Position numbers and translations under genes: made by a program. A DNA stretch of 64,000 nt from contig CAZIOH010000007.1 of assembly GCA_964540815.1 (NCBI GenBank), positions 1 through 64,000 of the forward strand. The letters run 5' to 3'. Each line of letters opens with the position of its first letter. Position 1 is the stretch's first letter. Shown here in pieces: positions 16,320 to 25,849 of the stretch. This DNA is from CAZIOH01 sp964540815. Its GTDB lineage: Bacteria > Myxococcota_A > Polyangia > Fen-1088. Below the pieces are notes generated by a model. It saw nothing but the letters and a program-made list of their open reading frames with translations. It was not told the origin of the DNA and ran no database searches.

Positions 16320-18938
16320 CTACGGATTGACGGCGGCGGCTGTGCTCGAACCCTTGACGTAGACCCGCAGGTCGGCCAATGCCAGCTGCGTGCCCGTGGT
16401 CTTGTAGACCCGGATGTACCGGTACGCGTTCTTGTCGTGCTCGACATACCAGAACTTGTCATTGTACCCGAGGTCGCCCCTGTGCCTGAGCTGCGTCGCA
16501 TTCTGGCTGGCGAGCACCGACGACGTCGCGAAACCCGCATCATTCGATGCCTGGATCTCGAAACTCGTCAAGTCAACGTCGGTCAGGAGCACGGGCTCGA
16601 GCTCGAGCTTCTTGATCACGTAGGCGCTGCCCAGATCGAGCATGAACCACGGGTTGTTCGAAGTACTCTCGGATTGCCAGTAGGTCTTGTTTCCGACGTC
16701 GTTTCCAAGATTCGGCGGATGACCGGAAGCCGACGAGGATGCCGATGCCACCGCTTTCAATGCAACGTTGTCGCCGCCGTAGGTTCCGCTCACCAAGGGG
16801 CCGTAGGAAGCCTCCACCCCGGCCGAATCAATGACCGCCTGCGCATCGGACGGCCACGCCCCGGCGACGTAGTGGTAGTTGGTCGTCGCGCAGTTGGTGC
16901 TTTGATAACTGGCGTTGTTGGACCACAGGTTATCGGTTGCGGCGTTGACATTCCCCGAGCTCCACGACAGGAAAGAGTTCCGCGACAACTTCGAATCCAG
17001 CACGCAAAAATCCACCAGCGCGTCGAGGGAGTTGTCGTCGATTTGCAGCGAATTGCTCAAACCGATCGGGACCTGGCCGTAGGAATAGTTCTTGCTGAAG
17101 TGGATGGGCTCCGGCCCGAAGGTGTAGTAGTCGGGCTCCGCGTCGCCGGAAGCATACCGGCGATAGGTTCCCACGTGCGACGATCGGTTGAAGAACACCT
17201 CCGTCTCGCCCGCCATGGCCGGGGTGGGAAAATGCGCGTTGAACTGCCCCGTTCGATGATGGTAACCAGCGAACGGGACATCGGAGATATCGTTGTGGTA
17301 GATGCGGGCCTTTTCGGCGTGAATGCAGTCGATCGCTGTCGCTTGCAAGAAGTCGGCTCCCGTATTGCGGACGACGTTGTTGCTCACCAACGTATTCGTG
17401 TTTCGCTGGGTCTCCGAGCTCGGGTCGCTGGTGACGAGGTGGGCCGCTCTCCCGACGATGATGCCGGCCGCCGTACAATCGAAGAAGGAGTTCCCTTGAA
17501 TGGTGGCGCTGTCGCAGCCGTCGTAGAGCTGAACACCGCAGGTGCCCAGGTGCTGAAACACGCAGTTCTTGACCACGCTCGAAGTGGCATGGGTCAGCAC
17601 CAGTGCCCCCGGCACCTGATCGGTGTACTCCGTGTTGTCCAGTCCCCAGAGCATTTCCGCCTGTGAACCGCCGATCCAGCGGTCTTTCGTGCGCGACCAG
17701 TTGTTGTGCTCGAAGGTCAAGCCGTCGAGCATGATGCGGGCGGCCTTGGCCGTCCTGGTGCCGACGATCTCCCACGGGCGATCCACCACCGGTGAGTAGA
17801 CGCGCGCCGTCGCCATGTCTTCCCACGGCTGCGGGTAGTAGTACACCTTCCCGTTTGCCGAGTCCAAGGACCATTCTCCGTATTCATCCAGGTATTCGAG
17901 CACGTTGGACAGTTCCACCCATTCGGTGGAGGTTGCCCTGCCGAGCGAGATCCATTTGTTGAAGTCAGGGTTCTCCATCTTCAAGACCCAGTCATTGGCA
18001 TCCAGCGACGAGAGGCCCGTGATCGGGATCTCGGCGGTCTTGAAGGCGCTGAAGAAGGTGACGACCGCTGCCGCGGGATTCGCGAGCGTCGCCAGGTCGG
18101 ATTTCTTGAGCTTGATCCCGTCGTTCTGATACGCCGTCGTGGCGACATCATCCCACCAGCCGTCCTGTGGCAGGAATTTCCCCGCGCGCTCGGCCCTCAC
18201 GTCGTTCACGTACAGCTGGCGAAAGTACCCTGCGTATCCCCCGGAGACGGGAACATCGGCCACGAAGTACGGCTTGCCCGCGACCTGCGTCCAGCCGGTG
18301 ATGGCTTTGCCGGCATCGATGACGGGGACCTCTCCTGGATAGGCTCGATAGACCATGTAGTGCCCATCTGGTCCCGAATCTGCGCTCGTGAGCGTGAAGG
18401 TGTTGGTGCGGGAATAGGTGCCGCCGCGCAGGTAAATGACGATGTCGTCGGTGGCGGTCTTGTTCAAGTTCTTGGCTCTGATGAAGTCCCTGGCCCTTTC
18501 CAGCGTGTTCCAAGGCGTCGCGGGCGTGGCCCCGTCATTGTCATCGCTGCCCGTCGGAGACACGTAGAAGGACAATCCGGTTGAAGGGAGAGTGGTGCCT
18601 CCGGTGGGCGTTGAGCCGCCGCTGTTCCCGGTGCTCGGCATCGTCCCCCCGCCCGTGGAGAGAGATCCCCCCGTGGCCGGGGCGCCCGCCGCTCCACCGG
18701 CTGCCGCGCTGCCGCCCGTCACCGTGGCTCCCCCAGACGTCGCGCTGCCGCCCGTCCCCACCGTCCCTCCTGCACTGGTCACGTCACCGCCGCCGCCCGC
18801 GCCGCCGCTTCCCGGGCCGCCGCCGGACCCGGTTGCCGAGGATCTGCTTCCAGAACATCCGCCCGGAGCAAAGGCCACCGCCAGCGAGAGGCCCGCCACG
18901 ACGACCAGGCGAATGGCATCCTGAAGGAACAGGGTCAT
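16320..18938 (-). CDS. Lipoprotein with beta-helix and F5/8C (discoidin) domain
   Basis: An 872-residue exported lipoprotein. The start at 18938 gives the signal MTLFLQDAIRLVVVAGLS with lipobox APGGC. A Gly/Ser/Thr linker follows, then a right-handed parallel beta-helix beginning LSFYVSPTGSDDNDGATPAT. The pattern GGTYSRTNTFTLTSADSG and RAYPGEVPVIDAG resembles the GH141-type polysaccharide-active beta-helix proteins. Residues about 725-870 form a discoidin/F5-8C carbohydrate-binding module (LGNDVGNKTYWQSE, WFMLDLGSAYVIKKLEL, AYRYIRVYKTTG). A polysaccharide-degrading or -binding role at the cell surface is likely; catalytic residues were not verified. Confidence 0.85.
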   Translation of the reverse strand: MTLFLQDAIRLVVVAGLSLAVAFAPGGCSGSRSSATGSGGGPGSGGAGGGGDVTSAGGTVGTGGSATSGGATVTGGSAAAGGAAGAPATGGSLSTGGGTMPSTGNSGGSTPTGGTTLPSTGLSFYVSPTGSDDNDGATPATPWNTLERARDFIRAKNLNKTATDDIVIYLRGGTYSRTNTFTLTSADSGPDGHYMVYRAYPGEVPVIDAGKAITGWTQVAGKPYFVADVPVSGGYAGYFRQLYVNDVRAERAGKFLPQDGWWDDVATTAYQNDGIKLKKSDLATLANPAAAVVTFFSAFKTAEIPITGLSSLDANDWVLKMENPDFNKWISLGRATSTEWVELSNVLEYLDEYGEWSLDSANGKVYYYPQPWEDMATARVYSPVVDRPWEIVGTRTAKAARIMLDGLTFEHNNWSRTKDRWIGGSQAEMLWGLDNTEYTDQVPGALVLTHATSSVVKNCVFQHLGTCGVQLYDGCDSATIQGNSFFDCTAAGIIVGRAAHLVTSDPSSETQRNTNTLVSNNVVRNTGADFLQATAIDCIHAEKARIYHNDISDVPFAGYHHRTGQFNAHFPTPAMAGETEVFFNRSSHVGTYRRYASGDAEPDYYTFGPEPIHFSKNYSYGQVPIGLSNSLQIDDNSLDALVDFCVLDSKLSRNSFLSWSSGNVNAATDNLWSNNASYQSTNCATTNYHYVAGAWPSDAQAVIDSAGVEASYGPLVSGTYGGDNVALKAVASASSSASGHPPNLGNDVGNKTYWQSESTSNNPWFMLDLGSAYVIKKLELEPVLLTDVDLTSFEIQASNDAGFATSSVLASQNATQLRHRGDLGYNDKFWYVEHDKNAYRYIRVYKTTGTQLALADLRVYVKGSSTAAAVNP

Positions 18939-19134
18939 CTCGAACCACCTATCGTGAGACGGTGAGCTTGGAAAGGGCTTCTCCGATCGCGACCCGTCGG
19001 TGTCCTCGCTCGGCGTGGGCGACCGCCTCCCCATCATGATGGAGGCGGCCTCCTGGCCGTACCGGAGCAGTAGCGCCCCGAGCCATTCCGGTTCAAGCGG
19101 CCAGGCCCGCCTACCCGCCTACCTGCCTACCTGC

Positions 19135-20240
19135 CTACATGAGGACCCAGTTCAGGACCGCGTCGAACAGCTTCGTGCCGTCGCTGGTCAGGTTGGCGGC
19201 CAGGGTTTCGCGAATGGCAAAGGCCGCCCGGCGCGCAGGGGCGGGCAGGCTGACCATCTGCGCTCCCTTTTCGTAGCCGAAAACCACGGACCGGCTGGGG
19301 TTTCCCACCAGGCTGGCGCCCTTGAGCGCGGTGGCGGCGGGAACGCCCCAGCCGAAATCGCCAGCCACGCTGGAAATCGTGAGCGTCCCCGTCAACGTCC
19401 CCACCATGGGATTGCCGGCCATCGTGATCTGCACCTGGGACTGCGTCGCGATCATCCCGTAGTCGGTGTTCAAGGTGGCCGGCGTCATTCCCATCAACGC
19501 GAACTCCCCGTTCTCGATGCAGAGCACCGGTATCGCGATGTCGCGCAGCTTCGCGGCCAGTGGACCTGATTCGGCACTGCTGGAGATGACGACCAGGTCC
19601 ATGCCCGCGACCGAGGTCGCGGTGACGGCCGCATCGGTGACAGTGGTCGTCTGAATTCCGCGCGCGGTCATGCGGGCCAACATGACGTTGTCTCCCGCGG
19701 TGGGCTTCCCGGCGCCCGTGATCACCATGATTGCCTTCAATCTGGTAGCCGTGCCCCCGCCAGCACCGGTACCGCCTCCACCGCCCCCGCTGCCCGCACT
19801 GGTCCCACCGCGACCTCCCGGCCCGCTGGCCGATGATGAATCCACGCCGCCGTCCTGTGGCGTGCTCGCGTCGCCGGCCGAGCTGGTGCCGCCGCCCGCC
19901 CCACCGATCGCTCCGGCGCCCCCGGAACCACTGGCGCCCGCACCCCCATCATTGGATCCGCCCGTGTCGCCCGACGACCCACCGCTGCCCGCGGGCGCGC
20001 CGCCGGTTCCCACCGTCGTCCCTCCGCTCCCGGGCGACGGGGCGCCCCCGAGCCCGGGGCAGCCGAGCCACCCGTCCCCGCGGCGGCGTGGCCCCCGGAA
20101 CCAGTGGCGGGAGATGGGAGCGCCGTGTTGCTGCTGCAGCCACCCGAGCAAAGGGCCAAACCCAAGATCGGACAGCCAGCGTGAGCTGCCCCGATGGCCG
20201 CGACCCGAACGCGATGGTGACCGGATTCATGTCGAAGCAC
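19135..20240 (-). pseudogene. ThuA-like lipoprotein broken by one missing base
   Basis: Two overlapping frames form one protein of about 368 residues if a single base is added. The upstream frame carries the lipoprotein signal (ILGLALCSGGCSS) and the first Gly-rich linker residues; the downstream frame continues the linker (GAPSPGSGGTTVGTGG) and a globular domain of about 205 residues with alternating strands and helices (LKAIMVITGAGKP, DLVVISSSAESGPL, IPVLCIENGEF). This resembles the ThuA/class I glutamine amidotransferase-like fold seen in Polyangiales lipoproteins. The break is at the C5 run 20045-20049: adding one C on the plus strand restores the reading frame. The start is a GTG at 20240. 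It may be a sequencing error rather than a true pseudogene. Confidence 0.65.
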
Positions 20241-20430
20241 GGACTCTACCCGAAGACGAGGGGCGCAACGACCTCGACGGAGAGTCGTCGGCCAACGCCG
20301 CGCCCCGCATCGAGCGCGGCGGCGCGCGCAAGAGACTACTCGAACGCAACGATCGCGTGGTGGCGGACGCGCCAGTGGCCGCCGCCCGATCGCCCTGTCG
20401 CGGACACCATCACAGGGGCATGATACGGCG

Positions 20431-20892
20431 ATGAAGCTCGACATCAATGGCGCGGTCCACGAGGTGGACGCCAGCGGCGACATGCCGCTCTTGTGGGTGT
20501 TGCGGGACCTGCTCCAGCTGAGCGGGACGAAGTACGGCTGCGGAATGGCACAGTGTGGGGCCTGCACCGTGCACCTCGACGGCAATCCCGTTCGGGCCTG
20601 CGTCACGCCGGTCTCCAGCGTTGGCGCGCGCAAGGTCACGACGATCGAGGGGCTGTCGCCCGACGGTTCGCACCCCGTACAGCGCGCCTGGGCCGAGGCG
20701 GATGTCGTGCAGTGCGGGTACTGCCAGTCTGGTCAGATCATGACCGCGGTGGCCTTGCTCCAGAGGAAGCCCCATCCGACGGACTCCGACATCGATGCCG
20801 CGCTGTCGGGCAACATCTGTCGCTGCGGGACCTACGTGCGTGTGCGGGAGGCGATCCACCTGGCCTCGCGGCTGCAACGAGGCGCGAAGTGA
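20431..20892 (+). CDS. (2Fe-2S) subunit of molybdenum hydroxylase, IorA-like
   Basis: A 153-residue electron-transfer subunit. The plant-ferredoxin-type cluster ligands are in GTKYGCGMAQCGACTVHLDG with the fourth Cys in VRACVTPV. The second, helical-domain cluster ligands are CGYCQSGQIM and GNICRCGTY. It would shuttle electrons from the molybdopterin subunit encoded next. The stop overlaps the GTG start of the large subunit (GTGA at 20889), so the two are coupled. It is the first gene of a four-gene operon (20431-25396). Close in layout to isoquinoline 1-oxidoreductase alpha subunit; the substrate is not known. Confidence 0.92.
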   Translation: MKLDINGAVHEVDASGDMPLLWVLRDLLQLSGTKYGCGMAQCGACTVHLDGNPVRACVTPVSSVGARKVTTIEGLSPDGSHPVQRAWAEADVVQCGYCQSGQIMTAVALLQRKPHPTDSDIDAALSGNICRCGTYVRVREAIHLASRLQRGAK

Positions 20893-23033
20893 CGGGCTCG
20901 CGGCGAGGATTCCTGGCCAGTGCGGCCACGGGCACGGCCGGGCTGGTGATCAGCTTCCACGTGCCGAACCTGGTGCGGGCCGCACCGAGGGCCGCCGCCC
21001 CGTCGCCCCCGTCTCCGAACGCCTTCCTGCGGATCGCCAGCGATGGCTCGGTCACCGTGGTGCTCGCACACTCCGAGATGGGGCAGGGAATCTGGACCGG
21101 CCTGGCGATGCTGATCGCCGAGGAGCTCGACTGTGACTGGTCGAAGGTGCGCTGTGAGCACGCTCCGGCCGCACCGGTCTACGGCCACCCCGCCATGGGC
21201 ATGCAGATGACGGGGGGATCGTCGTCGACGCGCGGCGAGTTTGACCGGTACCGCACCGTGGGCGCGATGGCGAAGGAGCTGCTCCTGCGCGCGGCGGCGG
21301 CGCGATGGAAGACCACGCCGAGCAATCTCACGGCCGCCAACGGCGTGATCACGTTCGGTGGCAAGACGTTGACGTATGGAGACATCTCCGGGGCGGCGAT
21401 GGAGCTGCCTCCCCCCGAGAGCGTGCAACTCAAGGCACCAAAGGACTGGAAGCTGATCGGCACCACCGTGCGGCGGCTGGACACGCCCGAGAAGATCACC
21501 GGCAAGGCCCAGTTCGGGCTCGACGTCGCGTTCCCCGGCCTGCGAACCGCCGTCGTGCTGCGGCCCCCGGCGTTCGGCACCAGGCTGGTGTCGTTCGACG
21601 CCGCCGACGCCCTGAAGGTCCCCGGGGTCGAGAAGGTGGTGCCGACCGCCAATGGTGTCGCGGTCGTCGCCAGGCATTTCTGGGCGGCGAAGCTCGGTCG
21701 GGACGCCCTCCGCGCCTCGTGGTCTGCGCCGGAGGGTGGCGGCGCCAGCACCGAGAAGCTCCTCACCGAGTTCCGCGAGCTCGCCCGCGGCGATGGCACC
21801 ACCGTGGTCGACACCGGCAACGTCCAGGGGGCGCTCGACCTCGCCGCCAGCCGATGCGAGGCGTGGTACGAGGTCCCATATCTCGCGCATGCCACCATGG
21901 AGCCGCTCAACTGCACCGTGAAGATCGACGGCGATCGCTGCGAGATCTGGACCGGCACCCAGTTCCAGACCGTCGATCAGGCCGTGGCCGCGCACATCCT
22001 CGGCACGACGTCCGACAAGGTCACGATTCACACCACCTTCCTCGGCGGCGGGTTTGGTCGCCGCGCGAACCCTGCCTCGGACTTCGTCTCCGAGGCCGTG
22101 ATCGTCGCGCAAGCGGCCGGGGTCCCGGTCAAGGTGGTCTGGACGCGCGAGGACGACATGCGCGGCGGATACTACCGCCCGGCCTACGTCCACCGCGTCC
22201 ACGTCGGCCTCGATCGCGCCGGCCTGCCCCAGGCATGGCATCACGTCGTCGTCGGACAGTCGATCCTGGGGGGCACGCCGTTCGAGAAGTTCGCGGTCCA
22301 CAACGGCATCGACGGGACGTCGGTCGAGGGAATCGCCGACTCGCCCTATCTCGATGACACCAGGGCCAAGCACGTCTCGCTGCACTCCCCGAAGACACCG
22401 ATCACCGTGCTATGGTGGCGCTCGGTCGGCCACACCCACACCGCCTTCGCGATGGAGAGCATGATCGATGAGCTGGCCCACGCCGCTGGCCAGGATCCGC
22501 TCGCGTATCGTCTGGCCCTGCTCAAGGGCAAACCGCGGTTCGCGCGCGCCCTCGGGACGGCCGCCAGCAGGGCCGGCTGGGGAACGCCCGCCCCGGTGGG
22601 CCGGGCGCGTGGCCTGGCGGTCCACGAGGCGTTCGGCTCGATCGTGGCCGAGGTGGCCGAGGTCTCGGTCGAGGGTGGACGGATCAAGGTCCATGCGGTG
22701 ACGGCCGTGGTCGACTGCGGAACCGCGGTCAATCCGCTCGGGATCGAGGCACAGGTGCAGGGCTCGATCGCGTTCGGGCTCAGCGCCGCACTCCACGGCA
22801 AGCTGACCGTCGAGGACGGCAAGGTCGTCGAGAGCAACTTCCACGACTATCCCGTGCTCCGCATGTTCGAGATGCCGAGGATCACCGTGCACGTGCTCCG
22901 CAGCGACGGCAAGATGGGGGGCATCGGCGAGCCGGCGACGGCCCCCATCGCTCCTGCCGTCGCCAATGCCGTGTTCGCGCTCACGCGGCAACGGCTGCGC
23001 ACCCTGCCGCTGCGCCTCGCGAAGGAGGCTTGA
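20889..23033 (+). CDS. Molybdopterin subunit, IorB-like, Tat-exported
   Basis: A 714-residue large subunit of the xanthine dehydrogenase superfamily, IorB branch. It begins at GTG 20889 with SRRGFLASAATGTAGL, a twin-arginine signal, so the folded cofactor-bearing enzyme is exported. The molybdopterin-binding loop is GGGFGRRANPASDF, and the C-terminal GGIGEPATAPIAPAVANAV holds the conserved catalytic Glu of the family. Aldehydes, N-heterocycles or similar compounds are oxidised by this group; specificity is unknown. Partner genes: the (2Fe-2S) subunit upstream and a c-type cytochrome downstream that can accept electrons in the periplasm. Confidence 0.92.
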   Translation: MTGSRRGFLASAATGTAGLVISFHVPNLVRAAPRAAAPSPPSPNAFLRIASDGSVTVVLAHSEMGQGIWTGLAMLIAEELDCDWSKVRCEHAPAAPVYGHPAMGMQMTGGSSSTRGEFDRYRTVGAMAKELLLRAAAARWKTTPSNLTAANGVITFGGKTLTYGDISGAAMELPPPESVQLKAPKDWKLIGTTVRRLDTPEKITGKAQFGLDVAFPGLRTAVVLRPPAFGTRLVSFDAADALKVPGVEKVVPTANGVAVVARHFWAAKLGRDALRASWSAPEGGGASTEKLLTEFRELARGDGTTVVDTGNVQGALDLAASRCEAWYEVPYLAHATMEPLNCTVKIDGDRCEIWTGTQFQTVDQAVAAHILGTTSDKVTIHTTFLGGGFGRRANPASDFVSEAVIVAQAAGVPVKVVWTREDDMRGGYYRPAYVHRVHVGLDRAGLPQAWHHVVVGQSILGGTPFEKFAVHNGIDGTSVEGIADSPYLDDTRAKHVSLHSPKTPITVLWWRSVGHTHTAFAMESMIDELAHAAGQDPLAYRLALLKGKPRFARALGTAASRAGWGTPAPVGRARGLAVHEAFGSIVAEVAEVSVEGGRIKVHAVTAVVDCGTAVNPLGIEAQVQGSIAFGLSAALHGKLTVEDGKVVESNFHDYPVLRMFEMPRITVHVLRSDGKMGGIGEPATAPIAPAVANAVFALTRQRLRTLPLRLAKEA

Positions 23034-23035
23034 CC

Positions 23036-23695
23036 ATGGGCTCGATGATGCGTGGCCTCCTGACGCTCGCTTTCGCCCCCGCCGCCGCTGCACCCGCGCC
23101 CGCACCCGCCCTGGTTCTCGGCGTCGCCATCGCCCTCGCCGTCGCCGCGTGCGGCGGTCAGTCACGCCCGCCGGCGAGCGCCGCGCGCCCAGGCCCGGAT
23201 CGGGCCGCCGGGGTGGCCGCGTTCGAGACCGTCCGCGCGGTCCTGCAGCACCCGCGCTGCCAGAACTGCCATCCTGCGGGCGATGCACCCCTGCAGGGGG
23301 AGGAGGGTCGCGTGCATGCCATGAACGTGCTGCGCGGGCCCACGGGCCACGGGATGGCGGCGGCCGAGTGTACGACCTGCCACGGCCCGGCCAACCCGCC
23401 CAGCAACTACGGCCTCCACATCCCACCCGGCGCGATCCAGGCCTGGCACATGCCAGGGCCCGAGCAGAAGCTGGTGTTCGCTGGCCTCCAGCCGGGCCCC
23501 CTGTGCGCTCAGATCAAGGACCCGGCGCGGAACGGCGGCAAGGACATGGCGGCCCTGCGCGCGCACCTCGAGACCCCGCTCGTGACCTGGGGCTGGAACC
23601 CGGGCTTCGGTCGCGCGCCGGTCTCCATCCCATACGCCACCTTCCTGGCCGCCTGGGAGACCTGGGCTGCCGCGGGCGCCCCCTGCCCCAACTGA
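23036..23695 (+). CDS. Diheme c-type cytochrome lipoprotein
   Basis: A 219-residue exported protein. The ATG at 23036 lies seven bases after gaaggagg; an in-frame TTG at 23030 is less likely. The signal peptide ends LAVAAC (lipobox), so a lipid anchor is expected. Two heme-attachment motifs are present, CQNCH near residue 80 and CTTCH near residue 115. Possible axial ligands are His/Met residues such as those in AWHMPG. Position directly after the IorA/IorB-like genes suggests it is the periplasmic electron acceptor of the enzyme. It overlaps nothing but lies only six bases before the next gene's start. Confidence 0.8.
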   Translation: MGSMMRGLLTLAFAPAAAAPAPAPALVLGVAIALAVAACGGQSRPPASAARPGPDRAAGVAAFETVRAVLQHPRCQNCHPAGDAPLQGEEGRVHAMNVLRGPTGHGMAAAECTTCHGPANPPSNYGLHIPPGAIQAWHMPGPEQKLVFAGLQPGPLCAQIKDPARNGGKDMAALRAHLETPLVTWGWNPGFGRAPVSIPYATFLAAWETWAAAGAPCPN

Positions 23696-23701
23696 CATGA
23701 C

Positions 23702-25396
23702 ATGAACGAGCTCGAGCGCATCGTTCGCGAGGCAGCGCGGCTCGAGGCGCAGGGCTCGGACTTTCTGCTCGCCACGGTCGTGCGCGTGGCCGGTTCCTCG
23801 TACCGACGACCGGGCGCCAGGATGCTCGTGGCGGGGGATCGCTGGGTCTCGGGTTGCGTCAGCGGCGGCTGCCTCGAAGGGGACGTGTTGCTCCGCGGCG
23901 CACACCGCTGCCGCGCGGGCGCCGTCGTCGTCACCTACGATTCAGCCACCGAGGACGACGAAGGCTGGAGCGTCGGGCTCGGATGCAATGGGATCGTCGA
24001 CGTGCTGCTCGAGCACGTCCAGGCTGGCGCACGCCACGACGGGCTGACGTTCGCAAAGGCGTGCTTCGACGCCGAGACCGAAGGGGTGCTGGTCACCGTG
24101 ATCCAGTCTGGGCACGTGGCCGTGCCCGTCGGCGCGCGGCTGGCGATCGGTCCGACCAGCGACCTTCCCCCACCCATCGTCGACCCTGCGATCCGGACCG
24201 CCCTCGAGAACGCCGCGCGCGGAGCGGCGGGCGTCGTCGAGCTCGCCGACCACCAGATCACCGCGCTGGTCGAGCGGATCTCCCCGTCGCCGCAGCTGTT
24301 CGTGCTCGGCAGCGGCCACGACGCGGCACCGCTCGTGGGGCTCGCCCAGTCGATCGGGATGCGTGTCACGGTCATCGATCGCGTGGTCCGCGAGCGTACG
24401 CGGTTCCTCGCCGCCGATCGCGTCATCTCGGCCGCCGGGGCCTGGGATCGGGTAGGAGCCCTGATCGACGCCACGGCCGCGGCATACGTCGTGATCATGC
24501 ACCACCAGCGCGATGCCGATCGCGAAGCCCTCGCCGTGGCGCTGGCCTCACGGGCGCGCTACATCGGCGTCCTCGGGCCGGCGCGCCGGACCCGCGAGCT
24601 GCTCGGGGAGCTCGGGCACCGGGACGGAGTCGATCCGCGCGTCCATGCGCCGATCGGTCTCGACGTGGGTGCCGAGACGCCCGAGCAGATCGCCCTCGCC
24701 ATCGTGGGGGAGCTCCAGGCGGTGCAGCATCGCCGTCCGGGAGGGATGCTGCGCAACCGTGCGCGTGCGCTGCACGCCGAGCTGGCGATCGCCATCCTGG
24801 CGGCCGGTGCCTCGCGCCGCCTCGGCCGACCGAAGCAACTGGTCGAGATCGAGGGCTCCCCACTGGTTCGCGGGGTGGCTGCCACCTGCTCGACCGCGGA
24901 GGCCGGCCCCGTCGCCGTCATCCTGGGCGCCCACGGCCAGGCGGTGGGGGCAGCTCTCGGTGGCCTGCCCGTCACGCTGGTCACGAATGACGCCTGGCCC
25001 GAGGGCATCGCGTCCTCGATCCGGGCCGCCGTGCGCTGGGCCGAGACGACCGCCGCCGGGGCCCTCGCGATCATACTCGGCGATCAGCCGCTGCTGAGCG
25101 TCGCCCACCTGACGGCGCTCCGCGATGCATGGCTGGCGGGAGCGGACCTCGTGGCGTCGCGCTTCGCAGGCATCCGTGGTGCCCCCGCGGTGTTCGATCG
25201 CGCGCGGTGGGGCGAGCTGGCTCAACTCGACGGCGACCAGGGCGCGGGACGTCTGCTGCGCGCGGAGGGCGTGGTGGCGATCGACTGGCCCGGGGGAGCC
25301 GTCGACGTCGATACCGACCAGGACCTGGTCGAGCTCACCGCGGGCGACGCCCCGGGCCCGTCGGCCACGGTACGCGCAGAGAGGGATCGCAGGTGA
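23702..25396 (+). CDS. XdhC/CoxI fused to MobA-like nucleotidyltransferase
   Basis: A 564-residue maturation protein in two parts. Residues 1-350 are XdhC/CoxI: LATVVRVAGSSYRRPGARML, WVSGCVSGGCLEGDVLL, and a Rossmann domain LFVLGSGHDAAPLVGLAQSIG, ending with GLDVGAETPEQIALAIVGE. XdhC binds molybdenum cofactor, helps add the terminal sulfur and inserts it into the enzyme. Residues about 361-555 are a MobA/MocA-like transferase: AIAILAAGASRRLGRPKQLV, LAIILGDQPLLSVAHL and DVDTDQDLV. MocA-type enzymes attach CMP to the cofactor. The two jobs are usually on separate genes; here they are fused and placed last in the operon for the IorAB-like enzyme. Confidence 0.9.
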   Translation: MNELERIVREAARLEAQGSDFLLATVVRVAGSSYRRPGARMLVAGDRWVSGCVSGGCLEGDVLLRGAHRCRAGAVVVTYDSATEDDEGWSVGLGCNGIVDVLLEHVQAGARHDGLTFAKACFDAETEGVLVTVIQSGHVAVPVGARLAIGPTSDLPPPIVDPAIRTALENAARGAAGVVELADHQITALVERISPSPQLFVLGSGHDAAPLVGLAQSIGMRVTVIDRVVRERTRFLAADRVISAAGAWDRVGALIDATAAAYVVIMHHQRDADREALAVALASRARYIGVLGPARRTRELLGELGHRDGVDPRVHAPIGLDVGAETPEQIALAIVGELQAVQHRRPGGMLRNRARALHAELAIAILAAGASRRLGRPKQLVEIEGSPLVRGVAATCSTAEAGPVAVILGAHGQAVGAALGGLPVTLVTNDAWPEGIASSIRAAVRWAETTAAGALAIILGDQPLLSVAHLTALRDAWLAGADLVASRFAGIRGAPAVFDRARWGELAQLDGDQGAGRLLRAEGVVAIDWPGGAVDVDTDQDLVELTAGDAPGPSATVRAERDRR

Positions 25397-25402
25397 AAAC
25401 GA

Positions 25403-25432
25403 GGGAGGCGGGCCCAGCCGGGTCCGCCTCCC
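25403..25432. terminator. Bidirectional terminator hairpin
   Basis: A nine-base perfect stem, gggaggcgg with ccgcctccc, lies between the convergent molybdenum operon and the metallothionein-like gene. It has a GC-rich loop and no T-run. Position and stem length suggest it ends transcripts from both sides. Confidence 0.6.
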
Positions 25433-25452
25433 CCATCTCGGTCAATTCCTGG

Positions 25453-25605
25453 CTACTTCCCGTCCGAGCAGGTGCACCCTCCGGCGCAGGTGCAGACGCG
25501 GCCGCAGGCGCAGCGATCGCCGCAGCTGCAGGGCTTGACCTTGGCGTCCGCGCACGGACATGAGGCCTTCTCACACTGGCAGGGCTCCTGATTCGACTTT
25601 TCCAT
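25453..25605 (-). CDS. Metallothionein-like Cys-rich peptide
   Basis: A 50-residue peptide with 12 cysteines arranged as six CxC pairs (CQC, CPC, CSC, CAC, CTC, CTC) and otherwise small and charged residues. It has no signal peptide or hydrophobic segment, so it is cytoplasmic. The start at 25605 is preceded by gggagaag, a good ribosome-binding site. Cys number and spacing are typical of metallothioneins that bind Zn, Cd or Cu in clusters; there are no His residues. I do not assign it to a specific bacterial metallothionein subfamily. It is convergent with the molybdenum operon and downstream of no operon partner. Confidence 0.8.
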   Translation of the reverse strand: MEKSNQEPCQCEKASCPCADAKVKPCSCGDRCACGRVCTCAGGCTCSDGK

Positions 25606-25849
25606 GGATCTTCTCCCGTCTCGAGGCTGGCTCCATTGCCTGCCTTCACTGACTGGACGCAGCCCGGACCGTGCCATTACAGACGATCTCGAGACCATCG
25701 GCGGCGGCGATGACCTCGCGAACCTCGGGTGCGCTTGCGTGGCCCAGCTCGCCAGCACGCTCAAACCCGAGGTCTCCTTCAAGGAATACGCCGAGGAACC
25801 GGGGTCTCGGCCAGCAACGCAGGCGTGCGGATTTTCGGGGGCGCCTGGG

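Noticed and set aside
20832..22385. A long minus-strand open frame opposite the molybdopterin subunit
   Set aside because: Arg/Gly/Asp-rich shadow sequence without motifs; the plus strand has all family signatures.
25403..25432. Hairpin as an attachment site or repeat
   Set aside because: It is a simple stem between convergent genes with no second copy seen, so terminator is the simpler reading.
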